DNA from: an uncultured Bacilli bacterium
GTDB taxonomy: Bacteria; Bacillota_I; Bacilli_A; RF39; UBA660
DNA: 24,988 nucleotides
Reading direction: 5' to 3'
NCBI GenBank assembly: GCA_934131005.1
Contig: CAKOYV010000017.1
Location: 1 to 24,988 of the forward strand
A program made the position numbers and the translations under genes. Below are positions 1-6,878 of the stretch, piece after piece. The notes under the pieces were generated by a model, which ran no database searches, was not told where the DNA came from, and saw only the letters and a program-made list of their open reading frames with translations. Positions within the stretch are counted from its first letter, which is position 1; each line of letters opens with the position of its first letter.

Positions 1-286
1 AATATTTATCACGTTTTTCTTTATTACCCCACATTTTATCTACAAAGAAGTGATATAGATTGTTAATTTTATTTTTAATTTTTTTAAATAATTCTTTTAG
101 ATTATTTAGTTCATTTTGAAGAGTTTTATTCTTTTCTTTTAATATAGAATTCTCATTTTTTAAATTATTATTTCTTAATTCTAAAGCATCATTTGATTCT
201 TGTAATATCTTTATTGTATCTTTACTTTCTGATAGTTCAGTAGATATATCTTTTATTGTTTTTAATATATATTCTATGTGGATCAA
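1..286 (-). CDS. C-terminal part of a coiled-coil protein, possibly a MobV/Pre-type relaxase remnant (partial, runs off left edge)
   Basis: An open minus-strand frame continues past the left edge. It follows a TAA in the same frame; the first possible start is a TTG at 286, with no convincing ribosome-binding site. The translation is a heptad-like coiled coil rich in Glu, Lys, Asn and Leu (for example NNNLKNENSILKEKNKTL), then an aromatic segment (NNLYHFFVDKMWGNKEKRDKY). That order, a long coiled coil followed by a short aromatic/basic block, recalls the C-terminus of MobV/Pre plasmid mobilisation proteins; I recognise this by pattern only. The frame overlaps the end of the small gene at 237-428 in another register. 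It could therefore be the frameshifted tail of a longer ancestral protein rather than an independently translated gene. The family call is weak; the coiled coil is clear. Confidence 0.45.
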   Translation of the reverse strand, partial: MIHIEYILKTIKDISTELSESKDTIKILQESNDALELRNNNLKNENSILKEKNKTLQNELNNLKELFKKIKNKINNLYHFFVDKMWGNKEKRDKY

Positions 287-428
287 TATAAGTTAAATTA
301 GTTTTATCAATTCTTCTAATACTTCCATTTATTATTATTGGAATAGTATTACAAAAATCACATATTACTCTTAACCTCGATTCTAAAGATTCTTCAATTT
401 CAATTTCTTCTTTAATAATATTTACCAT
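237..428 (-). CDS. small protein of unknown function (63 aa)
   Basis: I do not recognise this product. The likely start is ATG at 428, because an AAGGA motif at 436-440 lies 7 nt upstream; the in-frame TTG at 434 would be only 1 nt from it. The N-terminal half is acidic and helical (KEEIEIEESLESRL). It is followed by a Cys-containing stretch (VICDFCNTIPIIING) and a probable beta-rich basic end (YIDPHRIYIKNNKRYIY). The stop is TGA. It lies downstream of the tRNA terminator and partly overlaps the coiled-coil frame, so it could be a short mobile-element gene or the front part of a frameshifted gene. Confidence 0.4.
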   Translation of the reverse strand: MVNIIKEEIEIEESLESRLRVICDFCNTIPIIINGSIRRIDKTNLTYIDPHRIYIKNNKRYIY

Positions 429-459
429 AGACAAATCCTTTCTATGATTTTTTCAAAAA

Positions 460-488
460 ACGAAAAAATCAATCATTTCTGATTGATT
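460..488 (-). terminator. rho-independent terminator of the tRNA-Ile/tRNA-Leu unit
   Basis: Read on the minus strand, AATCAATCA (488-480) pairs perfectly with TGATTGATT (475-467) across a GAAA tetraloop. It is followed by TTTTCGTTTTTT. It lies about 40 nt past the tRNA-Leu 3' end. A second perfect 9-bp inverted repeat (GATTTTTTC/GAAAAAATC, 446-470) overlaps the T-tract and sits in the leader of the 63-aa gene. Confidence 0.7.
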
Positions 489-526
489 ATATCAAAAGTT
501 CTAAATATTTGAACTAATTGTCTTAA

Positions 527-611
527 TGGTGCGAGTGAAGGGACTTGAACCCCCACGGATGAATCCACTAGATCCTAAGTCTAGCGCGTCTGCCAATTTC
601 GCCACACTCGC
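527..611 (-). tRNA. tRNA-Leu (anticodon UAG)
   Basis: This is an 85-nt class II tRNA. A GCGAGTG/CACTCGC acceptor stem closes it, followed by discriminator A and an encoded CCA at 529-527. The anticodon arm is CTAGA-CTTAGGA-TCTAG, giving anticodon UAG, which reads CUN leucine codons. A long variable arm and a GGTTCAA T-loop are present. It ends 7 nt before tRNA-Ile2 begins, so the two are co-transcribed from a promoter upstream of tRNA-Ile2. Confidence 0.95.
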
Positions 612-618
612 AATTCAG

Positions 619-695
619 TGGTGGACCCTGCAGGACTCGAACCTGCGACCGCCCGGTTATGAGCCGGATGCTCTAACCAACTGAGCTAAGGGTCC
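619..695 (-). tRNA. tRNA-Ile2 (CAU anticodon, lysidine-modified), not tRNA-Met
   Basis: A 77-nt tRNA with encoded CCA. The acceptor stem is GGACCCT/AGGGTCC and the anticodon loop CTCATAA, giving a genomic CAU anticodon. The body (TTAGCTCAGTTGGTTAGAGCA, then CTCATAA and CGGTCGCAGG) closely resembles Bacillus and E. coli tRNA-Ile2 rather than the elongator tRNA-Met of Bacilli, and C4-G69 and C5-G68 are present as in Ile2. In that case TilS converts C34 to lysidine so that the tRNA reads AUA, a codon used heavily in this window. Elongator Met is the alternative, less likely reading. Confidence 0.85.
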
Positions 696-708
696 CCATG
701 CGTTATTA

Positions 709-737
709 ATAATATCATATAATTCTTTTTTTTTCAA
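709..737 (-). promoter_or_regulatory. promoter of the tRNA-Ile2/tRNA-Leu unit
   Basis: On the minus strand there is TTGAAA (737-732), a 17-nt spacer and TATTAT (714-709). The predicted transcription start is near 702, only about 7 nt before the mature tRNA 5' end. A nearby TTGACA at 751-746 is closer to consensus but has no -10 box at an acceptable distance. Confidence 0.55.
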
Positions 738-806
738 TAACTTTTTGTCAAAAAAATATATTTTTTATCAAAAATCCCCTTATCAATATAATTATATGTC
801 AATAAT

Positions 807-2177
807 TTATTTTAATAACCCTTTATAATACTTCCAAGCAATTACTCTAAAAGCTAATTTATCAATCAAATTCTCACTAATTTCTCTATCTTTAATAGCC
901 TTATCAATAGCCTCTACACTTTCTTTGTAATCAGTAACAATCATCATATCATTACCAGCTTCAATAGCCTTAACAACATTATTTTTAATCTCGCTAGTTG
1001 CACCCATATCTAAATCATCAGTCATAATGATGCCGGTAAAATTTAATCTACTTCTAAGTAAATTATGGACACCCTTTGATAAAGAAGCAGGATTATTATC
1101 ATCAACACTACTAACAACATTATGAGATACTAACACAGCCTCAGCCCCTGCTTTAATGCCAGCTTCAAATGGCGGTAAATCATTACTAACAATTTCTTCA
1201 AAAGAACGCTTATCAATAGAGCTCCCTGTATGAGTATCAACATTATTTCCGTATCCTGGGAAATGCTTTAATGTATAAGAAACTGAAGTACCATGACTAG
1301 CTTCAATAACTTGCTTAGCATATTCACTAGTTAAAGAACTATCAAGTCCTAATGCTCTAGAATACATATAATCACTACTATTAACACTAACATCAACAAC
1401 CGGAGCTAAATTAAGGTTAAGTCCAAGTTCATGTAATGCTTCACTTTTAGTAATAGTATCTTTTTTTATTGCCTCAAATCCCCCTTCTTTATAAATTTCG
1501 CTAGGGGATTTAAACTTTTCTTGCACAAGCTTTTTGTTACTACTAACCCTAACAACAGTACCCCCTTCTTCATCAACAGCAGTAATAATAGGAATAGATG
1601 ATACCGCTTGTAATTTTTTTATCATCATCTCAACGTCACTTTTATTTTTATTCTTAAAATCTTTTCCAAAAAAAACATATCCACCCAATTTATATTCTTT
1701 TAAAGCGTTCACACCAAGAGTATCATTATCAGGATAACGAACCAATAATAGTTGTCCAATTTTATCTTGAAGAGACATCTTTTTAAGAGAATTTAAAGCT
1801 TTATTATAATATTTAGAAAATATACCATTATCATTCCAAGTGTTAAGTAAATTAGCTTTAGAATTCAAATTTTTATATCCTACTATCTTAACATCTTGTA
1901 CTTCTTTATCATTATTTAACTTACCACTATATCCAATTTGAACATATTGTCCAACTTTAATATCATCACTAGTATTAAGCGTATAAATAACATTTTTCTT
2001 ATTTTGAATTGTAACAGAATTATCATTCCTAAAAATAACATATCCATTAATTTTCTTACTACTATCAAATTCTTTATTACTATAATTATTTCTCATATCT
2101 CGTTTATTAATAAAAATAAAGCCAATTAACGTAATAATAATAATCCCCATAAACAAAAATACTATCTTTTTAATCAT
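807..2177 (-). CDS. nagZ: membrane-anchored GH3 beta-N-acetylhexosaminidase (NagZ-like)
   Basis: This 456-aa enzyme should remove N-acetylglucosamine from peptidoglycan fragments outside the membrane. Residues 4-23 form an N-terminal membrane anchor or uncleaved signal. Residues 42-101 are a small beta-rich module (INGYVIF through VKIVGY) that resembles an OB-like fold. Residues 125-456 are a GH3 TIM barrel. Visible motifs are KIGQLLLV (139-146), DEEGG (202-206), KHFPGYG (304-310) with the Asp314-x-His316 dyad used by NagZ as acid/base, and MTDDLDMG (385-392), where Asp387 should be the nucleophile. There is no C-terminal GH3 domain, as in short NagZ enzymes. The start ATG follows GGTGGTGAT. 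The gene is monocistronic and divergent from the zinc operon. Confidence 0.88.
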   Translation of the reverse strand: MIKKIVFLFMGIIIITLIGFIFINKRDMRNNYSNKEFDSSKKINGYVIFRNDNSVTIQNKKNVIYTLNTSDDIKVGQYVQIGYSGKLNNDKEVQDVKIVGYKNLNSKANLLNTWNDNGIFSKYYNKALNSLKKMSLQDKIGQLLLVRYPDNDTLGVNALKEYKLGGYVFFGKDFKNKNKSDVEMMIKKLQAVSSIPIITAVDEEGGTVVRVSSNKKLVQEKFKSPSEIYKEGGFEAIKKDTITKSEALHELGLNLNLAPVVDVSVNSSDYMYSRALGLDSSLTSEYAKQVIEASHGTSVSYTLKHFPGYGNNVDTHTGSSIDKRSFEEIVSNDLPPFEAGIKAGAEAVLVSHNVVSSVDDNNPASLSKGVHNLLRSRLNFTGIIMTDDLDMGATSEIKNNVVKAIEAGNDMMIVTDYKESVEAIDKAIKDREISENLIDKLAFRVIAWKYYKGLLK

Positions 2178-2209
2178 TATATCACCACCATTTATAAATT
2201 ACTATAATA

Positions 2210-2238
2210 ATTATATATCTTTTATCCTAAAATATGAA
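2210..2238 (-). promoter_or_regulatory. probable promoter of the nagZ-like gene
   Basis: Minus-strand TTCATA (2238-2233), a 17-nt spacer and a perfect TATAAT (2215-2210). The predicted leader is about 26 nt. The -35 box lies within a 10-mer (2232-2241) identical, in reverse complement, to one half of the SmtB-type operator at 2337-2356. Confidence 0.5.
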
Positions 2239-2301
2239 TAAGAAATGAAAAAAAGTTAAAATTTTACTCATGATAATCTAAAAAAATATCATAAATTTAG
2301 A

Positions 2302-2330
2302 TTGACAAACACATAATAATTGTATAAAAT
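2302..2330 (+). promoter_or_regulatory. promoter of the metal sensor / P-type ATPase operon
   Basis: A perfect TTGACA (2302-2307), 17 nt, then TAAAAT (2325-2330). The predicted start near 2337 coincides with the first base of the palindromic operator, so a bound repressor would block initiation. Confidence 0.7.
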
Positions 2331-2336
2331 ATAAAT

Positions 2337-2356
2337 ATATGAACAATTATTCATAT
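2337..2356 (+). promoter_or_regulatory. palindromic operator of the SmtB/CzrA-type repressor
   Basis: A 20-bp inverted repeat, ATATGAACAA then TTATTCATAT, is symmetric at every position except one pair (2344/2349). It has the core TGAACA-n-TATTCA of the 12-2-12 operators bound by SmtB/ZiaR/CzrA zinc sensors. It begins at the predicted transcription start and covers the ATG at 2355. Direct autoregulation by the downstream gene is inferred. Confidence 0.75.
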
Positions 2357-2375
2357 GCAGAAAGAAAGTGATAAA

Positions 2376-2669
2376 GTGAATTTATTAAGTGAAGAAAAAA
2401 CAATTGATCTTGCAGAATTATTTAAAATATTTGGTGACTCAACTAGGATAAAAATAATTAATATTCTTCTTGATAATGAATTTTGTGTAAATGAAATAGC
2501 TGAAAAGACTAATGTCAGTCAATCAGCAGTTTCACATCAATTAAGAATATTAAAATCTTCAAAATTAGTAAAATATCGTAAAGAAGGAAATTTAATTTAT
2601 TATTCTCTAGATGATGATCACGTAGAAAAAATCTTTAAGATAGGATGTGAACATATAAATGAAATATAA
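2376..2669 (+). CDS. ArsR/SmtB-family zinc-type metal sensor repressor
   Basis: A winged-helix dimeric repressor of the SmtB/CzrA/NmtR group. Counted from the ATG at 2355, the helix-turn-helix is about residues 43-69 (NEIAEKTNVSQSAVSHQLRIL) and the wing about 72-85. The alpha-5 metal site is complete: Asp87, His89, His100 and Glu103. Their spacing is identical to SmtB Asp104/His106/His117/Glu120. The alpha-3 CxC motif of cadmium/arsenic sensors is absent; only one Cys is present, in EFCVNE. This predicts zinc or cobalt sensing. I prefer GTG at 2376 (97 aa), which follows an AGTGAT motif like that of other genes here. ATG at 2355 lies inside the operator and has no ribosome-binding site, but would add only 7 residues. 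The reading frame overlaps the ATPase gene by 11 nt. Confidence 0.88.
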   Translation: MNLLSEEKTIDLAELFKIFGDSTRIKIINILLDNEFCVNEIAEKTNVSQSAVSHQLRILKSSKLVKYRKEGNLIYYSLDDDHVEKIFKIGCEHINEI

Positions 2670-4701
2670 ATATAAATTAAGTGAATTAGATTGTGCTAAC
2701 TGTGCAAATGCTATTGAACAAAAATTAAAAAGTGATAAAAATATAGACAATGCCAATGTTAATTTTTCTAAATTAACAATCACAGTAGAAACTAATTTGC
2801 AAAATAATGTTAAGGAATACGTAGAAAAAATTGTTAAAACAGTAGAACCAGACGTCAATATATTACAATTAAATGAAGATACTAGCAACAAGAAAGAAAC
2901 TAATAAAGAAATATTAAGATTAATACTAGGAACAATCTTATCGCTTATAGGAATCTTTATTTTAAAAGGCCTTTCTGCTAAAATATTCATCATCCTAGGA
3001 TACATAATTCTACTTAAAAGAACAACTATAAATGCTATTAAATTATTAAAAAAATCTAAAACTATTAATGAGAATCTTTTAGTAACTATATCTTGTATAG
3101 GAGCATATTTTACCAATAATATAAATGAAGGATTAATGGTAATAGTACTTTATGAAATAGGAAAAATTCTAGAAAGTATAGCTATTAATAATTCAAGAAA
3201 GTCAATAAGTGAACTTATGGATATAAAGCCAGAATATGCTAATTTAAAGACCAAAGATGGCGATGAAAAGGTAAATCCTGAGCAAGTTAAAATAGGGGAT
3301 ATTATTATTATCAAACAAGGAGAAAAAGTACCACTAGATGGAATAATTGTCAAAGGAGAAGCTAAAATAAATACTCAAGCCTTAACAGGAGAGAGCAAAT
3401 TAAGAAAGCTAACTGTTAATGATCAAATTTTATCAGGTTCAATAAACGAACGTGGTCTCTTAGAAATAAAAGTGACCAGTCTTTATACAGACAGTACAGT
3501 ATCAAGAATTCTAGATTTAGTTGAAACTGCTACCGATAGAAAGGCCGATACTGAAACCTTTGTAGCATCTGCGGCTAAAATATATACCCCAATAGTTCTC
3601 TTATTAGCAATTATAACTGCAATTACTTTGCTAACAGTATTCAAAGCAGATTTTAATACAGCAATTTATAGAGCGCTAGTTTTCTTAGTAATATCTTGTC
3701 CATGTGCTATAGCAATATCTGTCCCACTAAGTTATTTTACTGGTATAGGTAAAGCTAGTAGAGAAGGTATTCTTATTAAAGGTAGTGATTATTTAGATAA
3801 TTTAGGAAATATTAATAAAATAATTTTTGATAAAACAGGAACAATAACAACAGGAACTTTCAGTGACTATACATTAGAAATAATAAATAAAGAATATAGT
3901 CAAAAAAATATTATAAAATTATATGTAAAAGGTGAAAAAATGTCTAACCATCCAATTGCCAAATCAATTATTAATATTTTTAAAATAAATCCTCCAACTA
4001 AAGATATAGAAGACTTTAAAGAAGTAGCAGGTAGAGGATTAAGTTATAAATTAAAAGATGATCAAATTAAAATAGGTTCAGCTACCTTCTGCAACGCTAA
4101 AGAAAAAAGCAGTGCTATATATTTAAGTATAAATGATAATTTAATTGCAAAATTAGAACTTCATGATGGTATAAAAAAAGATGCTAAAAGTGCTATTAAA
4201 AATTTAAAGTCTATGCATATCACCCCCAAAATGTTTACAGGTGATAGCAAAGATATAGCTCTTAAAATTTCTAATAAAGTAGGAATTTCTGATGTCTATT
4301 ATGAGTTATTACCAGAAGATAAATATCAACTATTAACTAAGGAAATAAATAATAATAAAGGTAAAACAGCCTTTGTAGGTGATGGTATAAATGATGCTCC
4401 TTCATTAGCACTAGCAGATGTTGGAATATCTATGGGTGGAGTAGGAAGTGCATCAGCTATAGAAGCATCTGATGTTGTTATTATGACTGATGAATTACAA
4501 AAAATAGTAACAGGAATAAAAATTTCCAAATATACAACCAAAATTATTAAACAAAATCTAATTTTTGCAATAGGTGTAAAAATTCTAGTTTTAATATTAA
4601 GTACCCTAGGAATAGCATCTATGTGGCAAGCAGTTTTTGCCGATACTGGTGTAACACTCATAACAATAATTAATACAACAAGAATCTTAAAAAGTAAATA
4701 A
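2659..4701 (+). CDS. P1B-2-type zinc/cadmium/lead-exporting ATPase (ZntA/CadA-like)
   Basis: A 680-aa heavy-metal exporter in the cytoplasmic membrane. An N-terminal HMA domain carries DCANC (Cys12, Cys15). The actuator domain has LTGES (242-246). The transport helix has SCPC (346-349). Asp391 in DKTGT is the phosphorylated residue, HP is at 431-432 and GDGINDAP at 574-581. The last helices carry Lys641 and Asp662 (ADTG). These two residues match those that mark P1B-2 (Zn/Cd/Pb) pumps rather than copper pumps. The ATG lies inside the 3' end of the sensor gene (11-nt overlap), with only a weak distant AGGA, so translation is probably coupled. The pairing with an SmtB-type sensor supports zinc as the main substrate; cadmium and lead would also fit. 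Confidence 0.92.
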   Translation: MKYKYKLSELDCANCANAIEQKLKSDKNIDNANVNFSKLTITVETNLQNNVKEYVEKIVKTVEPDVNILQLNEDTSNKKETNKEILRLILGTILSLIGIFILKGLSAKIFIILGYIILLKRTTINAIKLLKKSKTINENLLVTISCIGAYFTNNINEGLMVIVLYEIGKILESIAINNSRKSISELMDIKPEYANLKTKDGDEKVNPEQVKIGDIIIIKQGEKVPLDGIIVKGEAKINTQALTGESKLRKLTVNDQILSGSINERGLLEIKVTSLYTDSTVSRILDLVETATDRKADTETFVASAAKIYTPIVLLLAIITAITLLTVFKADFNTAIYRALVFLVISCPCAIAISVPLSYFTGIGKASREGILIKGSDYLDNLGNINKIIFDKTGTITTGTFSDYTLEIINKEYSQKNIIKLYVKGEKMSNHPIAKSIINIFKINPPTKDIEDFKEVAGRGLSYKLKDDQIKIGSATFCNAKEKSSAIYLSINDNLIAKLELHDGIKKDAKSAIKNLKSMHITPKMFTGDSKDIALKISNKVGISDVYYELLPEDKYQLLTKEINNNKGKTAFVGDGINDAPSLALADVGISMGGVGSASAIEASDVVIMTDELQKIVTGIKISKYTTKIIKQNLIFAIGVKILVLILSTLGIASMWQAVFADTGVTLITIINTTRILKSK

Positions 4702-4719
4702 TGTTATAAAACCAATCTA

Positions 4720-4756
4720 AATAGTTCTCGTATAAAAGAAAGAGAACTATTTTTTA
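4720..4756 (+). terminator. terminator of the zinc operon
   Basis: AATAGTTCTC (4720-4729) pairs perfectly with GAGAACTATT (4742-4751), followed by TTTTTA. It lies 19 nt after the ATPase stop codon. Confidence 0.88.
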
Positions 4757-4758
4757 TA

Positions 4759-4787
4759 TTGAAAATTAACTATCAAAATGCTACAAT
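4759..4787 (+). promoter_or_regulatory. promoter of the J-domain gene (extended -10)
   Basis: TTGAAA (4759-4764), 17 nt, then TGcTACAAT (4779-4787). It begins directly after the zinc-operon terminator. The predicted leader is about 24 nt. Confidence 0.7.
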
Positions 4788-4817
4788 AAATGAAAGTTTA
4801 TTAACAAGGGTGATAAT

Positions 4818-5552
4818 ATGAATGATAACATAGATTACTATGAACTATTAGGAGTCAAAAGAGATGCAACAAGCGAAGAGATAAAAAAAGCTTACCGTAA
4901 GCAAGCTAAAAAATGGCATCCTGATATAAATAAAGATAAAGATGCTCCCAATATTAGTAAAAAATTAAATGAAGCCAAAGAAATTTTGCTGGATGAAAGC
5001 AAAAGACAAAAATATGATGTTTATTTACAAGAAACAGAAAAAAATAAATATAACCCAAAGTATAAAGAAACAAAAGAATATTCTGAGACAAAAGAGACAA
5101 ATAATCAAGAGACATCATCTTCTTATACAGAAGAAACTTATACTAAATGGCAGTATTTTAATACCTATTTAAAATACTATGATGCTTCAAAATTAAGAAA
5201 ACTACTAGCAACTATTTTAGTTCTTATTGAAACAATTTTTTGTGGAACCCTACAATTACTTAATTATGTATTAATTATTATAATGGTTTATGCTGGAGAA
5301 CTTGTCTCTTATTTTATTCGTTTTATAACAGGACTATATATCTTAGCAACTATTCTAATGTTTATAACAAATGATAAAAGTGCTCCTAATACAATACCAA
5401 AGTGGCTAATAACGTTCTTTTTAATATTTTTAGGATCAATAATAAGCCTTATGCCAGAATTACTACTTAAAATATTAACAGAAAAAATGCCTGTATATCT
5501 ATCAAATTTAAATATATATCTTTTCAAGAAAGCTGTTGGTTACAAAGATTAA
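4818..5552 (+). CDS. membrane-anchored J-domain protein
   Basis: A 244-aa protein with an N-terminal J domain (about 5-70) that carries an intact HPD motif (34-36) and DESKRQKYD at helix IV, so it should stimulate DnaK ATPase. It has no Gly/Phe region, zinc fingers or C-terminal substrate domain, so it is not DnaJ itself. A polar low-complexity linker rich in Lys, Glu and Thr (about 72-112) leads to three or four hydrophobic segments (about 128-158, 164-184, 196-219). The J domain should face the cytoplasm and recruit DnaK to the membrane; the client is unknown. ATG follows GGGTGAT. The gene is monocistronic and convergent with the next gene. Confidence 0.82.
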   Translation: MNDNIDYYELLGVKRDATSEEIKKAYRKQAKKWHPDINKDKDAPNISKKLNEAKEILLDESKRQKYDVYLQETEKNKYNPKYKETKEYSETKETNNQETSSSYTEETYTKWQYFNTYLKYYDASKLRKLLATILVLIETIFCGTLQLLNYVLIIIMVYAGELVSYFIRFITGLYILATILMFITNDKSAPNTIPKWLITFFLIFLGSIISLMPELLLKILTEKMPVYLSNLNIYLFKKAVGYKD

Positions 5553-5569
5553 AAAAACATTTTGTTTTT
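5553..5569. terminator. weak bidirectional hairpin between convergent genes
   Basis: AAAAACA (5553-5559), TTT loop, TGTTTTT (5563-5569). It directly abuts the J-protein stop and precedes the transglycosylase stop. It is short and AT-only, so efficiency is doubtful. Confidence 0.35.
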
Positions 5570-5575
5570 CCAATA

Positions 5576-6703
5576 TTATCTCTTCTTTTTCTTAGAAATA
5601 TTATTAACTCTAACAAAATGTTTTTCCACCTTACCCTTAAAACAACTATTAAACCATACAGTACTATTATTATTCAGATTATTCATAACATTCTCAAAAT
5701 ATTCTGGATCACCAATATCAAAATAGTCTCGATTATTTTTCCAATTTCCACCCATATTAAGAAGCTTAATCATTGTACCAGCACCCATGTTATATCTTTG
5801 AAGAGAATAAGCTAAAATATCCGTTTCTGGAATTTTTTTAAGCTTATACCCGAATTCATATGTAGCATTTATATTACTCTGCAAAATCATTGTAGCAATT
5901 TTTATATGACTATCTAAATCACATAAATTATCTTTAGTAATTTTTACAGTATCAAATTTCCTCGTTTTATAATTATAAGCAGAAATTTTTTCGCCAACCC
6001 AAGCTTCCCACTCAATCTGCATTATACCAATATCCGGTTGATTAAAATTAACCGAAATATCACCACCACTTTCTTGGGTAGCCTGAGCAATTAATAAATT
6101 AGGATCAATTCCATATATATTACCATAGGTATTAAAAATATTTTTATATCGCCTAGTCTTAGCCAAATCTCCAAAATCAACCCGACTATCACAATAAAAA
6201 TTAAAATCAATAACTTTATCATTGTCTTCTCTATCAAAACTTGTCTTTTTAGCTTCTGTTGTTGCTTTTTTTTCTAGTTTTTCATTATTTTTTAAAGCAT
6301 GCTTAACTTTTTTAGAATTGTTTTTCTTAATCGTAACTACTTTATTATTATAAGGAGATACAGTATCTAACTTTACATTATATAAAATTAAAATAGAAGC
6401 TGTGCCAAACAACGCAAGCCTAATTTTCTTAGTAATACCATTAGCAACTTTTTTCGTATCTTGTCTACTTTCTTGCTTAAAATATTTATCTAATATTTCC
6501 CTAGTTTGCTCATAAATTCTAATATTCTTAGTTGCCCCATATGCATTTGGTTTAAAATTCTTAAGAATCACCTCAAAAACTCGAAGATTTTTCTTATCAT
6601 TTATTTTAAACTTAGCTCCATCACTATTTCTTATAATATAAATAGCACTTATTCTTCCATGCTCATTAATAACCTCTTTTATATAATAATCATTATAATT
6701 CAT
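5576..6703 (-). CDS. membrane-anchored lytic transglycosylase / lysozyme-like protein with N-terminal cytosolic domain
   Basis: A 375-aa protein. Residues 1-92 form a soluble N-terminal domain that I do not recognise. A basic stretch (KKIR) and one membrane segment (about 95-110) follow, then a lysine-rich linker (118-160) and an extracytoplasmic SLT/lysozyme-like domain (about 180-345). Glu211 in ATQESGG is the expected catalytic acid. DIGIMQIEWEAW (224-235) is the family's G-[IL]-M-Q motif, and the downstream AYSLQRYNMGAG matches the usual A-x-x-x-Y-N-x-G motif. The role is cleavage of peptidoglycan glycan strands near the membrane. The ribosome-binding site AAGGAGG is strong. The C-terminus is basic (SKKKKR). 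Confidence 0.8.
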   Translation of the reverse strand: MNYNDYYIKEVINEHGRISAIYIIRNSDGAKFKINDKKNLRVFEVILKNFKPNAYGATKNIRIYEQTREILDKYFKQESRQDTKKVANGITKKIRLALFGTASILILYNVKLDTVSPYNNKVVTIKKNNSKKVKHALKNNEKLEKKATTEAKKTSFDREDNDKVIDFNFYCDSRVDFGDLAKTRRYKNIFNTYGNIYGIDPNLLIAQATQESGGDISVNFNQPDIGIMQIEWEAWVGEKISAYNYKTRKFDTVKITKDNLCDLDSHIKIATMILQSNINATYEFGYKLKKIPETDILAYSLQRYNMGAGTMIKLLNMGGNWKNNRDYFDIGDPEYFENVMNNLNNNSTVWFNSCFKGKVEKHFVRVNNISKKKKR

Positions 6704-6752
6704 AAAAAACCTCCTTCCTAAAAAATAGATATAAATATAAAACTACTTAAAT

Positions 6753-6781
6753 AAAATACCATAAATTATTAATTTAATCAA
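6753..6781 (-). promoter_or_regulatory. probable promoter of the lytic transglycosylase gene
   Basis: Minus-strand TTGATT (6781-6776), 17 nt, TATTTT (6758-6753). The predicted leader is about 43 nt. Confidence 0.45.
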
Positions 6782-6833
6782 TTATCTTACTGTTAAAATA
6801 TGAAATCAAACGTATATTTGACACGATAATTAG

Positions 6834-6862
6834 TTAAATAATTTGCCTATTTTGAATATAAT
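6834..6862 (+). promoter_or_regulatory. probable promoter of yqfC-yqfD
   Basis: A perfect TATAAT (6857-6862) with a poor -35 (TTAAAT, 6834-6839). The predicted start lies almost on the ribosome-binding site, giving a leader of about 10 nt. In Bacillus, yqfCD is transcribed by the mother-cell factor SigE. I cannot distinguish that from a vegetative promoter here. A TTGACA at 6818-6823 is too far from the -10. Confidence 0.4.
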
Positions 6863-6878
6863 ATATTGGTGACTAACT

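Noticed and set aside
619..695. tRNA-Met (elongator) for the CAU tRNA
   Set aside because: Body and acceptor stem resemble tRNA-Ile2 of Bacillus and E. coli, including C4-G69 and C5-G68, more than Bacillus elongator tRNA-Met.
751..766. Perfect 16-nt AT palindrome as a terminator for the hexosaminidase
   Set aside because: It consists only of A and T with no stable stem; such strings are expected in this composition. No clear terminator for that gene was found.
2607..3116. Long minus-strand open frame inside the P-type ATPase gene
   Set aside because: It is an antisense shadow of a well-supported gene, with no start signals or family resemblance.
6818..6846. TTGACA before yqfC as the -35 box
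   Set aside because: The only good TATAAT is 33 nt downstream of it; position 6841-6846 (ATTTGC) is not a -10 box.
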